64,000 nt of DNA from Consotaella aegiceratis (GTDB lineage: Bacteria > Pseudomonadota > Alphaproteobacteria > Rhizobiales > Rhizobiaceae). The position numbers and the translations under genes were made by a program. The notes below the pieces were generated by a model. It ran no database searches. It was not told the origin of the DNA and saw only the letters and a program-made list of their open reading frames with translations. Numbering within the stretch: the first letter of the stretch is position 1; the number at the start of each line of letters is the position of its first letter. The stretch spans positions 1 through 64,000 of the forward strand of contig NZ_JAZHFT010000010.1 in the NCBI RefSeq assembly GCF_036541425.1, given 5' to 3'. This document shows, piece by piece, positions 55,169-63,545 of this stretch.

Positions 55169-57145
55169 TCATTCCACCTTCGCATCGGCCCCGTGCGGCG
55201 TCTTTTCCCAATGGTGCGGGGCGTGGAAGAGCTGGCCGAGGGCGCGGAAGGCGGTGAAGCTGATCGCCAGCCAATAGGCGTGGACCAGCCACAGCCATTT
55301 CGGCAGGATGCGGCGCTCCTCCGGGGTGAGAGCCTTCAGCGCCAGGGCCGCGAAGGCCGCGACCCCAAAAACGATGTTGATCGAGTCGACCGTAAGCAGG
55401 ACGATCGTGAACGGCGGCAGCCCGGCATCGCGCGTGAGCGACCAGGCCGTGAGCGCCAGAAACGCGAAAAAGAACGGCTGGGCGATCGTCGAGGCGATCA
55501 TGCCGAAGAACAGCACCTGGAAGCAGAGGAAGCCGATCGGGCCCAAGTCCTGGAACAATCGGGCGGGATTGCGCATGTGCACCAGCCAGGTGACCATCCA
55601 GCCCTTCATCCAGCGGGTGCGCTGATTGCGCCAGTCGACCCAGCGCTCCGGCGCCTCTTCGCTCGTGCCGGCCTCGATGATGCCGATGCGATAGCCGTGA
55701 CGGCACAGCCGCATGCCGAGATCGGCGTCCTCGGTCACGTTGTGGCTGTCCCAGGCGCCGACTTCGACCAGCCGGTCGCGGCGGAAGTGATTGGACGTGC
55801 CGCCCAGCGTGATCGGCAGGCCGTGGTCGGCGAGCCAAGGCAGCAGGCCGCGAAACAGTGCCGCATATTCCAGCGCGAACAGCCCCGTGCGCCAGTTCTT
55901 CTCGCCGTTTCGAATGACGAGCGGCGCCTGGACGCAGGCGAGTTCGGAGCCGCCGCGCAGGAAGGCGGCATGGGCCTGCCGCAACTGGCAGGGATCGGGG
56001 CGGTCTTCCGCATCGTAAAGCACCACATAGTCGCCGGTGCACAGGGGAAGAGCAAAATTCAGAGCCTTTGGCTTCGTCCGGGGCTGCGACGGCGGTACGC
56101 GCACGATCACGAAGCCCGGCCGGCCAGCGATGGCGCGTTCGGCGGCCGCGATCGTGGCGATGTCGTCGGCCTCGCAGACGAGCATGACCTCCAGCTTCGG
56201 GCGCGGCCAGTCGAGCCGGTCGAGCGCCTGGACGAGCTGGCCCACCACGGTGCGTTCCCGGTGCAGCGCCACCAGCACCGAATAAACGGGCAGGGTCCCG
56301 CCGGGAGCACGAGCGGCGTCGGCCTCCGCACGGCCCGATCTACGGGAGCGGTGCATCAGCGCCAGCACTCGGATCAGGACGCACCCGAAGTAGAGGAGTG
56401 CCGAAGCCGTATGCAAAGTCCGCAACAGGGCGAAGGGCGCCAAAATCACGGCGGCGAGCATCGCCCATACGATGGTTGCCGCACAGAAGCCCTGCGAGGG
56501 GGTCATCACCTGGCGCGCGGACCACTCGGGCCGGTCCAAGGCGAGGCTGAGGCGGGCTTGATCGGCTCGCGTCGCGGCGCTTCGCTCCGCCAGGCACGCG
56601 TCGATCTCGGAAGCCTGTCCGATCCTGACCAGCCGCGCCGCACTGGGCATTCCTTCGATGAAAGCGCCGACCGCCGCAAGGTTTTCCAGTCCGGCCGGGA
56701 CCACGAACTTGGCTTCCATGGCCGCATTGCAGGTCTGGACGATCCTGACCGGTCCGTGGCGCGTCAGCCGCAGCCCGTCTTCTACGATCAGGTCGACGGG
56801 TTCGATGCCGCCGACCCTCACACCAAGGCAATCGGCCATCGCCCGTGCCAGGTCGGCCTCACGTACCACACGGCCGCCGATCAACTCGCGCGTCGCAGCG
56901 GTGCCCCGCAACCGGGCAAGAGTGACGGCGATGTCGTACGCGGCTTGGGGAATCCGGGCAGCCGTCAGAACGTCATGGATGGAGACCGGACGGCGGGCCG
57001 GACCGGCGGGCAGAGCATTGCCGGGCGGGGTGTGTGAACGGCTTCGCGGCGGCGCGGGAAAGTCGACGGAGATGATAACCGCTTGACCTGACGGCGCGGC
57101 GTGGTCAGACCGGGGCAAAGAGAAATCGACGGACACCCACGACAC
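55169..57145 (-). CDS. Family 2 glycosyltransferase (XagB-like) with a GspE-N-type N-terminal domain
   Basis: 658 residues. About 50-190 resemble the N-terminal domain of type II secretion ATPases (RELIGGRVVREADLARAMAD). Two membrane helices follow, then a processive-type GT-2 domain. The UDP and metal aspartates are in CEADD and VVLYDAEDRPDP, the base region is NVTEDADLGMRLCRHG, and the acceptor motif is RNQRTRWMKGW. Three to four helices end the protein. It probably polymerises or exports a polysaccharide. The start is uncertain: GTG 57145 is the longest and no ATG lies nearby. It stands alone. Confidence 0.85.
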   Translation of the reverse strand: MSWVSVDFSLPRSDHAAPSGQAVIISVDFPAPPRSRSHTPPGNALPAGPARRPVSIHDVLTAARIPQAAYDIAVTLARLRGTAATRELIGGRVVREADLARAMADCLGVRVGGIEPVDLIVEDGLRLTRHGPVRIVQTCNAAMEAKFVVPAGLENLAAVGAFIEGMPSAARLVRIGQASEIDACLAERSAATRADQARLSLALDRPEWSARQVMTPSQGFCAATIVWAMLAAVILAPFALLRTLHTASALLYFGCVLIRVLALMHRSRRSGRAEADAARAPGGTLPVYSVLVALHRERTVVGQLVQALDRLDWPRPKLEVMLVCEADDIATIAAAERAIAGRPGFVIVRVPPSQPRTKPKALNFALPLCTGDYVVLYDAEDRPDPCQLRQAHAAFLRGGSELACVQAPLVIRNGEKNWRTGLFALEYAALFRGLLPWLADHGLPITLGGTSNHFRRDRLVEVGAWDSHNVTEDADLGMRLCRHGYRIGIIEAGTSEEAPERWVDWRNQRTRWMKGWMVTWLVHMRNPARLFQDLGPIGFLCFQVLFFGMIASTIAQPFFFAFLALTAWSLTRDAGLPPFTIVLLTVDSINIVFGVAAFAALALKALTPEERRILPKWLWLVHAYWLAISFTAFRALGQLFHAPHHWEKTPHGADAKVE

Positions 57146-57246
57146 CCTATGAATACAATCGGTGTTTCCGGTCCGCCGGCCGGTTTCAATCTATCGTTGG
57201 GTAGAATGATGGTAAGGAAAACTAACCAAAGGGAGAATTTCTCGCG

Positions 57247-58086
57247 TTGAGATTGTATCGATGCATCCTTTTGGCGATTTCTGTCTTGCTGGCCGTGCCC
57301 CCCGCGATCGCGGAGAGCGTGGCGATACCGAATTTCTGGGATCAGCATCAGCGCCGTGTAGCGCCCTCGCTGGCTGATCGCACGCGCCTGCGCTTCCTGA
57401 CCAGCGTCGATTTTCCGCCGTTCAACTTCCTCGACGAGCGGGGCCGGCTGGCGGGATTCCATGTCGATCTGGTGCGCGCGATCTGCGCCGAACTGGACAT
57501 TGCCGACCGGTGCCAGATCGAGGCGATGCCGTTTCGTGATCTCGTGCCGTCGATCCAGGAGCGGGAAGGCGATGCGATCATCGCCGGCTTGGCGATCACG
57601 CCTGACAATCGCCGCAGCTTCGCTTTCACCGAGCCCTATTTCCGGTTTCCTGCGCGCTTCGTAACGCGAAAGGACGAGAGCTTCGCCGAGCCACTGGGTC
57701 AGTCGCTGCAGGGGCACAAGGTGGCCGTGGTGCGCAACAGCGCTCACGAGGCCATGGCGGCGGCCTTCTTCCCGCAATTGACCCGGCAGCCTTACGCCTC
57801 GCGGGGGCTGGCGCTCGCCGCGTTGAAGTCAGGCGAGGCCGATGCCTTCTTCGGCGACGGCGTGGACCTCTCCTTCTGGCTGTCCAGCAACGACGCGGAC
57901 GATTGCTGTACGTTTGCCGGCGGCCCGTATCTGTCGGATCGTTATCTCGGGGAAGGGCTGGCGATCGCGGTTCCGCTCGGCGACGCGGCCCTGGTGGACG
58001 CTCTCGACTATGCGATCGGCCGCGTGGTGGCGAGCGGCCGATTTTCCGAGCTGATGCTGCGCTATTTCCCCGTCAGCGCATTCTAG
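57247..58086 (+). CDS. Periplasmic solute-binding protein, family 3 (amino-acid type)
   Basis: 279 residues from a TTG start with GGGAG 11 bp upstream. A signal peptide (LYRCILLAISVLLAVPPAIA) is followed by a bilobed binding fold: LTSVDFPPFNFLDERGRLAG, GFHVDLVRAICAELDI, and the signature AIIAGLAITPDNRRSFAFTE PY. A CC pair (DADDCCTFAGG) lies near the hinge. No permease or ATPase gene is adjacent, so it may feed a transporter elsewhere or act as a sensor. It is divergent from the glycosyltransferase and convergent with the TerB-like gene. Confidence 0.88.
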   Translation: MRLYRCILLAISVLLAVPPAIAESVAIPNFWDQHQRRVAPSLADRTRLRFLTSVDFPPFNFLDERGRLAGFHVDLVRAICAELDIADRCQIEAMPFRDLVPSIQEREGDAIIAGLAITPDNRRSFAFTEPYFRFPARFVTRKDESFAEPLGQSLQGHKVAVVRNSAHEAMAAAFFPQLTRQPYASRGLALAALKSGEADAFFGDGVDLSFWLSSNDADDCCTFAGGPYLSDRYLGEGLAIAVPLGDAALVDALDYAIGRVVASGRFSELMLRYFPVSAF

Positions 58087-58122
58087 ACACGAACGCGCCC
58101 GATTGCTGCGGCCGATACTCGC

Positions 58123-58548
58123 CTACGGCCGCCGATAGCGGAGGCGAGCGCTGCGCTCGATCGCGGCAGTGACCAAAGGATCGAGATCGAGCGCGTCGCG
58201 GACCATCTGCAGGAAGCGCAGTTCGCTCTGATGGGCGAAAAGGTCCGAAGCGGCGATCTCGACCGCAAGCGCATAGGCCGTTTCGTGGAACTTCGGCGGC
58301 ACGACGGTGCGCACGTGCTCAATGACCGTGTCGATACCGTCCTCGGTGTCGAGGATCCGGGTGATGTCGGCGGCGATGGTTTTGATCCGCGCCAGGTCGA
58401 AGCCATCGAAGACCGGCAGCGTCTGCAGGATCAGGCCGATCTGGCGCAGCTCGCTGTCGCGAATGGCCTCGTCGGCCGCCGCCATCGCCGCCATGAGATG
58501 GATCAGGGCTTCCTGAGGGCTGATCTCGACCGTCGTCGGGGTGGTCAT
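58123..58548 (-). CDS. TerB-like helical protein
   Basis: 141 residues, all alpha-helical. EALIHLMAAMAAADEAIRDS ELRQI near the N-terminus carries the acidic first repeat of TerB-type domains. SDLFAHQSELRFLQMVRDAL is the second repeat with the same spacing. The family was named from tellurite resistance but occurs widely and has no settled biochemical role. No other ter genes are nearby. It is convergent with the solute-binding protein gene and divergent from ppk2. Confidence 0.82.
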   Translation of the reverse strand: MTTPTTVEISPQEALIHLMAAMAAADEAIRDSELRQIGLILQTLPVFDGFDLARIKTIAADITRILDTEDGIDTVIEHVRTVVPPKFHETAYALAVEIAASDLFAHQSELRFLQMVRDALDLDPLVTAAIERSARLRYRRP

Positions 58549-58729
58549 CGTGCGCGGGTCCTTCCTGCCTTGTCGCTGGGCTTTTCCGTGTTGCCTGGCA
58601 GCAAGCTAGGGACGGGCGGCGGCCGTCACAAGACCGCCTCGGCCCACACGGCGACTTTCCTCGGCAACCACCTCTTGCCCCAAAAGCGTTGATAGCGAGA
58701 TGTCTGTCGAAACGCGTGCGGGAAGAGCC

Positions 58730-59590
58730 ATGAACTACAGTAAGAAATTCCTCGTGAAGCCGGGATCGAAACTGCATCTGCCGGAGATCGATTCCGGCTT
58801 CAAGGACGAGCACCACTCGCGCGACAAGGCGGCCGCCGCGACCGCCGAACAGGTCGAGCGCATGGCGCGGCTGCAATATCTGCTCTACGCAGACGGTCGC
58901 CGCTCGCTCCTCGTAGTGCTGCAGGCGCTCGATGCCGGCGGCAAGGACGGCACCATCCGCCATCTGTTCGGCAGCATGAATCCTCAGGGCACCGTCGTCG
59001 TCCCGTTCAAGCAGCCGAGCGCCGTCGAACTCGCGCACGACTTTCTCTGGCGCGCCCATATGAGGGCGCCGGCGCGCGGCGAGGTGGTGATCTTCAACCG
59101 CTCGCACTACGAGGACGTTCTCGTCGTGCGGGTCCGCAATCTGGCGCCAGCCGAGGTCTGGTCCAAGCGGTTCGACCAGATCAACGCGTTCGAGAAGCTG
59201 CTGGCCGAGAACGGGACGCGGATCTTGAAATTCTACCTCCACATCAGTCCCGACGAGCAGCTGCATCGGTTCGAGAAGCGGCTGGAGGAGGCGGACAAGC
59301 ATTGGAAGATCAGCGAGAGCGACTATTCGGAGCGCCAGTTCTGGCCGCAATATATCGAGGCCTACGAGGAGGCGATCGAGCGCACGAGCACCGAGTGGGC
59401 GCCGTGGTTCGTCATCCCGTCCGATCACAAGTGGTTTCGCAATCTGGCGATTTCGCACATCATCGCCGATGCCATGGACGAGATGGGGATGAGCCTGCCG
59501 CCCGCGCGCGTGGACATCGCCGCGATCCGCCAGATGTATGAGAACGCCAGACGACATCCGATCGAGCTGAAGGGCAAGAAGGGCGACTAG
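58730..59590 (+). CDS. ppk2: Polyphosphate kinase 2 family protein
   Basis: 286 residues. PPK2 enzymes transfer phosphate between polyphosphate and nucleoside mono- or diphosphates. Walker A is VLQALDAGGKDGTIRHLFGS. The lid and Walker B regions are VVIFNRSHYEDVLVVRV and FYLHISPDEQLHRFEKRLEE, with KHWKISESDYSERQFWPQY. I choose ATG 58730, which has GGGAAGAG well spaced upstream. ATG 58700 would add ten residues. Length and single-domain form fit class I or III PPK2. Whether it prefers AMP, ADP or GDP cannot be decided by eye. Confidence 0.93.
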   Translation: MNYSKKFLVKPGSKLHLPEIDSGFKDEHHSRDKAAAATAEQVERMARLQYLLYADGRRSLLVVLQALDAGGKDGTIRHLFGSMNPQGTVVVPFKQPSAVELAHDFLWRAHMRAPARGEVVIFNRSHYEDVLVVRVRNLAPAEVWSKRFDQINAFEKLLAENGTRILKFYLHISPDEQLHRFEKRLEEADKHWKISESDYSERQFWPQYIEAYEEAIERTSTEWAPWFVIPSDHKWFRNLAISHIIADAMDEMGMSLPPARVDIAAIRQMYENARRHPIELKGKKGD

Positions 59591-59755
59591 TTCGAAGCGG
59601 AAGGGAGGCGCGATGGCTATCGATGTTGACGGATCCCGCCGGGCACCCTAGACGAACTCCACCGCGCTTTGCGGATCCCCGCACCATAGGATCGCAGGGA
59701 CCGGCAGGGATTACGCCTCGCCGGACGTCACAACCCTTTCGAAGCAGAGGACGAC

Positions 59756-61423
59756 ATGGCCGCTGACCGGCACGCGCCGCTCGATATCACTCCGGAGATG
59801 CTGGCGGAGGCTCGCCAGTCGAACGCCTGGCCGTTCGAGGAGGCGCGAAAACTGGTGGCGCGGCTGGAGAAGGGCGCGACTGGCAGAGAGATCCTGTTCG
59901 AGACCGGCTATGGCCCGTCGGGCCTGCCCCACATCGGCACGTTCGGCGAGGTAGCGCGCACCTCCATGGTGCGCCACGCCTTTCGCGTCCTCACCGAGGA
60001 CACAGTGCCGACGCGGCTCCTGTGCTTCTCCGACGACATGGACGGGTTGCGCAAGGTGCCGGACAACGTGCCGAACCGCGAGATGATGATGAGCCATCTC
60101 GGCAAGCCGCTGTCGCGCATTCCCGACCCGTTCTCCAACGAGTATCCCTCGTTCGGCGCGGCCAACAACGCGCGGCTGCGCGCCTTCCTGGATCGCTTCG
60201 GCTTCGACTACGAGTTCGCCTCCTCGACCGACTACTATCTAGCCGGTCGCTTCGACGAGACGTTGTTGAAGATGCTGGCGGTCTACGACGAAGTGATGGA
60301 GATCATCCTGCCGACGCTCGGGCCCGATCGGCGCGCGACCTATTCGCCATTCCTGCCAATCTCGCCGCGCACCGGCATCGTCCTGCAGGTGCCGATGGTC
60401 GACCGCGACGTGTCGCGGGGCATGATCGCCTATATCGACCCCGACACCGGCGAGCGGGTGGAGACGGAGATCACCGGCGGCCAAGTCAAATGCCAGTGGA
60501 AGGCGGACTGGGCCATGCGCTGGGCGGCGTTGGGCGTGGACTACGAGATGTCGGGCAAGGACCTGATCGACTCCGTCATGCTGTCGTCGAAGATCTGCCG
60601 CGTCCTCGGCGAGACGCCGCCGGAGGGCTTCAACTATGAGCTGTTCCTCGACGACAAGGGACAGAAGATCTCGAAGTCCAAGGGCAATGGTCTGACCATC
60701 GACGAATGGCTGACCTACGCCTCGCCGGAGAGCCTGTCGCTCTACATGTTCCAGAAGCCGAAGACGGCAAAGAAGCTCTATTTCGACGTCATCCCGAAGG
60801 CGGTGGACGACTATTATGCGTTCGTCTCGGCCTATCAGCGTCAGGATGCGCGGCAGCGGCTGCAGAATCCGGTCTGGCACATCCACGACGGACAGCCGCC
60901 GGAACATGGGCTGGCCGTGCCTTTCGCCATGCTGCTCAATCTCGTCTCGGCCTCCAATGCCGGCGACAAGGGCACGCTGTGGGGTTTCATCAGCCGTTAT
61001 GCGCCGGGCGTCACCGCGCAGACCGATCCGGAGCTCGATCGGCTGGTCGGCTACGCGCTGCGCTACTTCGAGGATTTCGTCAAGCCGAACAAGACCTTCC
61101 GGGCCCCGGACGCGGTCGAGCGGGAGGCCCTGGCGGCACTCGACGCCAAGCTCGCATCGCTGCCCGATGGTGCCGATGGCGAAGCGGTCCAGAACGCGGT
61201 GCTCGACGTCGCACGGCCGATCGAGCGCTACCAGGACGTGAAGAAAAAGGGGCCGGGCGGCGGCCCCGGCGTTTCAGTGGAGTGGTTCCAGGCGCTCTAC
61301 CAGATCCTGATCGGGCAGGAGAGGGGGCCGCGCTTCGGTTCCTTCGTGGCGCTCTACGGGATCGGCGAGACGCGTGCGCTGATCCAGATGGCGCTCGACG
61401 GAAAGCTGGTCGCCGCGAGCTGA
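59756..61423 (+). CDS. lysK: Lysyl-tRNA synthetase, class I
   Basis: 555 residues. It charges tRNA-Lys but is of the class I (archaeal-type) fold used by alphaproteobacteria. The HIGH motif appears as GPSGLPHIGTFGEVAR and the KMSKS motif as KGQKISKSKGNGLTIDEWL. The C-terminal anticodon-binding domain is complete. ATG 59756 gives the usual N-terminus. It stands alone, followed after 33 bp by a perfect terminator shared with convergent znuA. Confidence 0.97.
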   Translation: MAADRHAPLDITPEMLAEARQSNAWPFEEARKLVARLEKGATGREILFETGYGPSGLPHIGTFGEVARTSMVRHAFRVLTEDTVPTRLLCFSDDMDGLRKVPDNVPNREMMMSHLGKPLSRIPDPFSNEYPSFGAANNARLRAFLDRFGFDYEFASSTDYYLAGRFDETLLKMLAVYDEVMEIILPTLGPDRRATYSPFLPISPRTGIVLQVPMVDRDVSRGMIAYIDPDTGERVETEITGGQVKCQWKADWAMRWAALGVDYEMSGKDLIDSVMLSSKICRVLGETPPEGFNYELFLDDKGQKISKSKGNGLTIDEWLTYASPESLSLYMFQKPKTAKKLYFDVIPKAVDDYYAFVSAYQRQDARQRLQNPVWHIHDGQPPEHGLAVPFAMLLNLVSASNAGDKGTLWGFISRYAPGVTAQTDPELDRLVGYALRYFEDFVKPNKTFRAPDAVEREALAALDAKLASLPDGADGEAVQNAVLDVARPIERYQDVKKKGPGGGPGVSVEWFQALYQILIGQERGPRFGSFVALYGIGETRALIQMALDGKLVAAS

Positions 61424-61456
61424 GCTCAGCAAAGCTGACGCCATAAGACGACCGCA

Positions 61457-61488
61457 AAAGGGCCCGCGCGACGCCGCGCGGGCCCTTT
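61457..61488. terminator. Bidirectional rho-independent terminator between lysK and znuA
   Basis: AAAGGGCCCGCGCG and CGCGCGGGCCCTTT are perfect 14-bp arms around ACGC. A/T tracts flank both sides, so it can serve both convergent genes. Confidence 0.9.
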
Positions 61489-61506
61489 GCATGACACTTC
61501 CGTTTT

Positions 61507-62493
61507 CTACTGCTCCGATCCCAGGCAATCGGAGAGCGACGTCGCGAGATTGCGGATCAACTCGGCGTACAGATCCGGGCCAGGCTCGAGATCGGCGCCG
61601 AGCGGATCGAGCACACCGCTGTGCGCCGAGGTCCCGTCGGTGATGGTGGTGACGATTGCCGGTTCGAATTGCGGCTCGGCGAAGACGCAGACGGCGCCCA
61701 GATCCTCGACCTTGGCGCGGATCTCGGAAATCCGCTTGGCCCCCGGCTCCGTTTCCGGGTTGACCGTGATCGAACCCACCGCCTCGACGCCGAAGCGGTT
61801 CTCGAACGAATGATACGCGTCGTGGAAGACGATGAACGGCTTGTCGGCGACCGGCGCGAGCTTGGTCTCCGTCTCGGCGATGAGCGCGTCGAGCTCTTTG
61901 ACCTCGCCCTGGGCGTTGGCTTCATAGGTCGTCGCGTGGGCCGGATCCACGGTGGCGAGCGTTTCGGCGATCCGCTCCACCATCACCTTGGCGTTGGCCG
62001 GGTCGAGCCAGAGATGGACGTCGGCCTCATGATGATCGTGGTCTTCGTCATGATCGTCATGATCCGCGTCGTGATGCTCTTCGTGTTCGTCTTCGTCGGC
62101 CTCGCCTTCGTGATGATGCTCGTGCGGCTCGAAGGCGCCGCCTTCGCGCGCTGGCAGTTTGGTGAGGCCGGGCGTATCCTCCAGCGGAACGGATCGGGCG
62201 CCTGACGCCAGGCTCTCGAGCGGCCGGATCAGAAACGTCTCCAGGTCAGGCCCCATCCAGAAGATGACATCCGCGGCTTCAAGCGCGCTGGCATTCGACG
62301 GTTTCAAGGCGTAGCCGTGCGGCGAGCCGGCGCCTTCGATGACGAGGTCGGGCGTGCCGACCCCTTGCATGACGGCGGCGACCAACGAATGGATCGGCTT
62401 GATCGAGGCCACGACATGCGGGCCATCCTCCGCGCGAACGGGTGCCACGCCGACAAGGAGAGCAGCCGTCAGGGCCAAGAGGGACGTCTTCAT
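61507..62493 (-). CDS. znuA: Zinc ABC transporter substrate-binding protein
   Basis: 328 residues. A signal peptide (LLALTAALLVGVAPVRAEDG) is followed by the ZnuA fold. Zn ligands are in VVASIKPIHSLVAAVMQGVG and AGSPHGYALKPS, with VHLWLDPANAKVMVERIAET and FHDAYHSFENRFG later. A long His/Asp/Glu-rich loop (residues about 150-180, EPHEHHHEGEADEDEHEEHH and more) is the flexible zinc-catching loop of this family. Start 62493 is fixed by the signal peptide. It is divergent from znuCB across a Zur-like operator. Confidence 0.96.
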   Translation of the reverse strand: MKTSLLALTAALLVGVAPVRAEDGPHVVASIKPIHSLVAAVMQGVGTPDLVIEGAGSPHGYALKPSNASALEAADVIFWMGPDLETFLIRPLESLASGARSVPLEDTPGLTKLPAREGGAFEPHEHHHEGEADEDEHEEHHDADHDDHDEDHDHHEADVHLWLDPANAKVMVERIAETLATVDPAHATTYEANAQGEVKELDALIAETETKLAPVADKPFIVFHDAYHSFENRFGVEAVGSITVNPETEPGAKRISEIRAKVEDLGAVCVFAEPQFEPAIVTTITDGTSAHSGVLDPLGADLEPGPDLYAELIRNLATSLSDCLGSEQ

Positions 62494-62509
62494 CTGGAAA
62501 CTCCGATGC

Positions 62510-62541
62510 GAAATGTTATTTAGTAACACATGTTGTGTAAC
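62510..62541. promoter_or_regulatory. Zur-like operator(s) in the znuA-znuC divergent region
   Basis: GAAATGTTATTTAGTAACAC (62510-62529) has imperfect symmetry of the GTTAT/ATAAC kind typical of alphaproteobacterial Zur boxes. The overlapping GTAACACATGTTGTGTAAC (62523-62541) is a 19-bp near-palindrome with one mismatch per 8-base arm. Both lie just upstream of znuA. Repression by Zn-loaded Zur is inferred. Confidence 0.65.
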
Positions 62542-62702
62542 CCTATAACGTCTGGCATAGGAGGAGGTCAAGGGGCGTCGCCGACGTCCATGGACGCAGC
62601 CGCCGTGCGGCGACGGCGCACCGACGGTGCCGGGGCGCTGTGTCCAGCCGCAGGCCGGTGGGTTGCTGTTGGCAGGTTGAGGCAGGAAGTGCGAATAGTG
62701 CC

Positions 62703-63545
62703 ATGATGGGGCCTGAAAACCTGGTGGAGCTTGCGGGCGTCGGCGTCGAAAGAAGCGGACGCTGGCTGGTGCGCGGCGTCGACCTTCACATCGAACGTGG
62801 CGAGATCGTCACGCTGATCGGCCCCAACGGCTCGGGCAAGAGCACCACGGCGAAGGTCACGCTGGGTGTCGTCGCGGCCAGCGAGGGCAGGGTCGAGCGC
62901 GCTCGGAACCTGCGCGTCGGCTACGTGCCGCAGAAGCTCGCGATCGACTGGACGTTGCCGCTGAGCGTCGAGCGGCTTCTGACGCTGACCAGCCGGCATT
63001 CCAGCCGGGAGGTGGCGGAGGCGCTGGAGGCGGTGGGAATCCCGCATCTCGCCAAGGCCGAAGTGCAGCGGCTGTCGGGCGGCGAATTCCAGCGCGCGCT
63101 CCTGGCGCGGGCGATGATCCGCCGACCGGATCTGCTGGTGCTCGATGAGCCGGTGCAGGGCGTCGACGTGATCGGGGAGGCGGCGCTCTACGATCTGATC
63201 AAGACGATCCGCGATCGCACGGGCTGCGGCGTGCTCCTGATCTCCCACGACCTCCATCTGGTCATGGCGGCGACCGATACGGTGATCTGCCTGAACGGGC
63301 ATATCTGCTGCCGCGGCACGCCGCAGGCCGTTGCCTCCAGTCCGGAATATGCGCGCCTCTTCGGCAGCCGCGTGGCGGAAACGCTGGCGGTCTATCACCA
63401 TCATCACGATCACACTCATCTCGACGACGGTCGGGTGCTCGACGCCGCGGAGGACACCGAACGCCATGTCCATGACGATGGCCACGATCATCGTCCCGCC
63501 ACGGAGCATGGCCGGACGCGCGAAAGCGAGGCAAGCGATGCTTGA
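62703..63545 (+). CDS. znuC: Zinc ABC transporter ATPase with His-rich C-terminal tail
   Basis: 280 residues. Walker A is VTLIGPNGSGKSTTAKVTLG, the signature is QRLSGGEFQRALLARAM, Walker B is PDLLVLDEPVQGVDV, and the switch His is in VLLISHDLHLVM. After the ATPase core (about residue 235) comes a tail with two His/Asp clusters, YHHHHDHTHLDDGRV and HVHDDGHDHRPATEHG. ATG 62703 is chosen, with ATG 62706 equally possible. The ribosome-binding site is weak. Its end overlaps znuB by 8 bp. It couples ATP hydrolysis to zinc import through ZnuB. Confidence 0.95.
   Translation: MMGPENLVELAGVGVERSGRWLVRGVDLHIERGEIVTLIGPNGSGKSTTAKVTLGVVAASEGRVERARNLRVGYVPQKLAIDWTLPLSVERLLTLTSRHSSREVAEALEAVGIPHLAKAEVQRLSGGEFQRALLARAMIRRPDLLVLDEPVQGVDVIGEAALYDLIKTIRDRTGCGVLLISHDLHLVMAATDTVICLNGHICCRGTPQAVASSPEYARLFGSRVAETLAVYHHHHDHTHLDDGRVLDAAEDTERHVHDDGHDHRPATEHGRTRESEASDA

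Noticed and set aside
55193..57037. A 614-codon plus-strand frame opposite the GT-2 gene
   Set aside because: The minus-strand frame has membrane helices and all GT-2 motifs, and the plus-strand frame has none.
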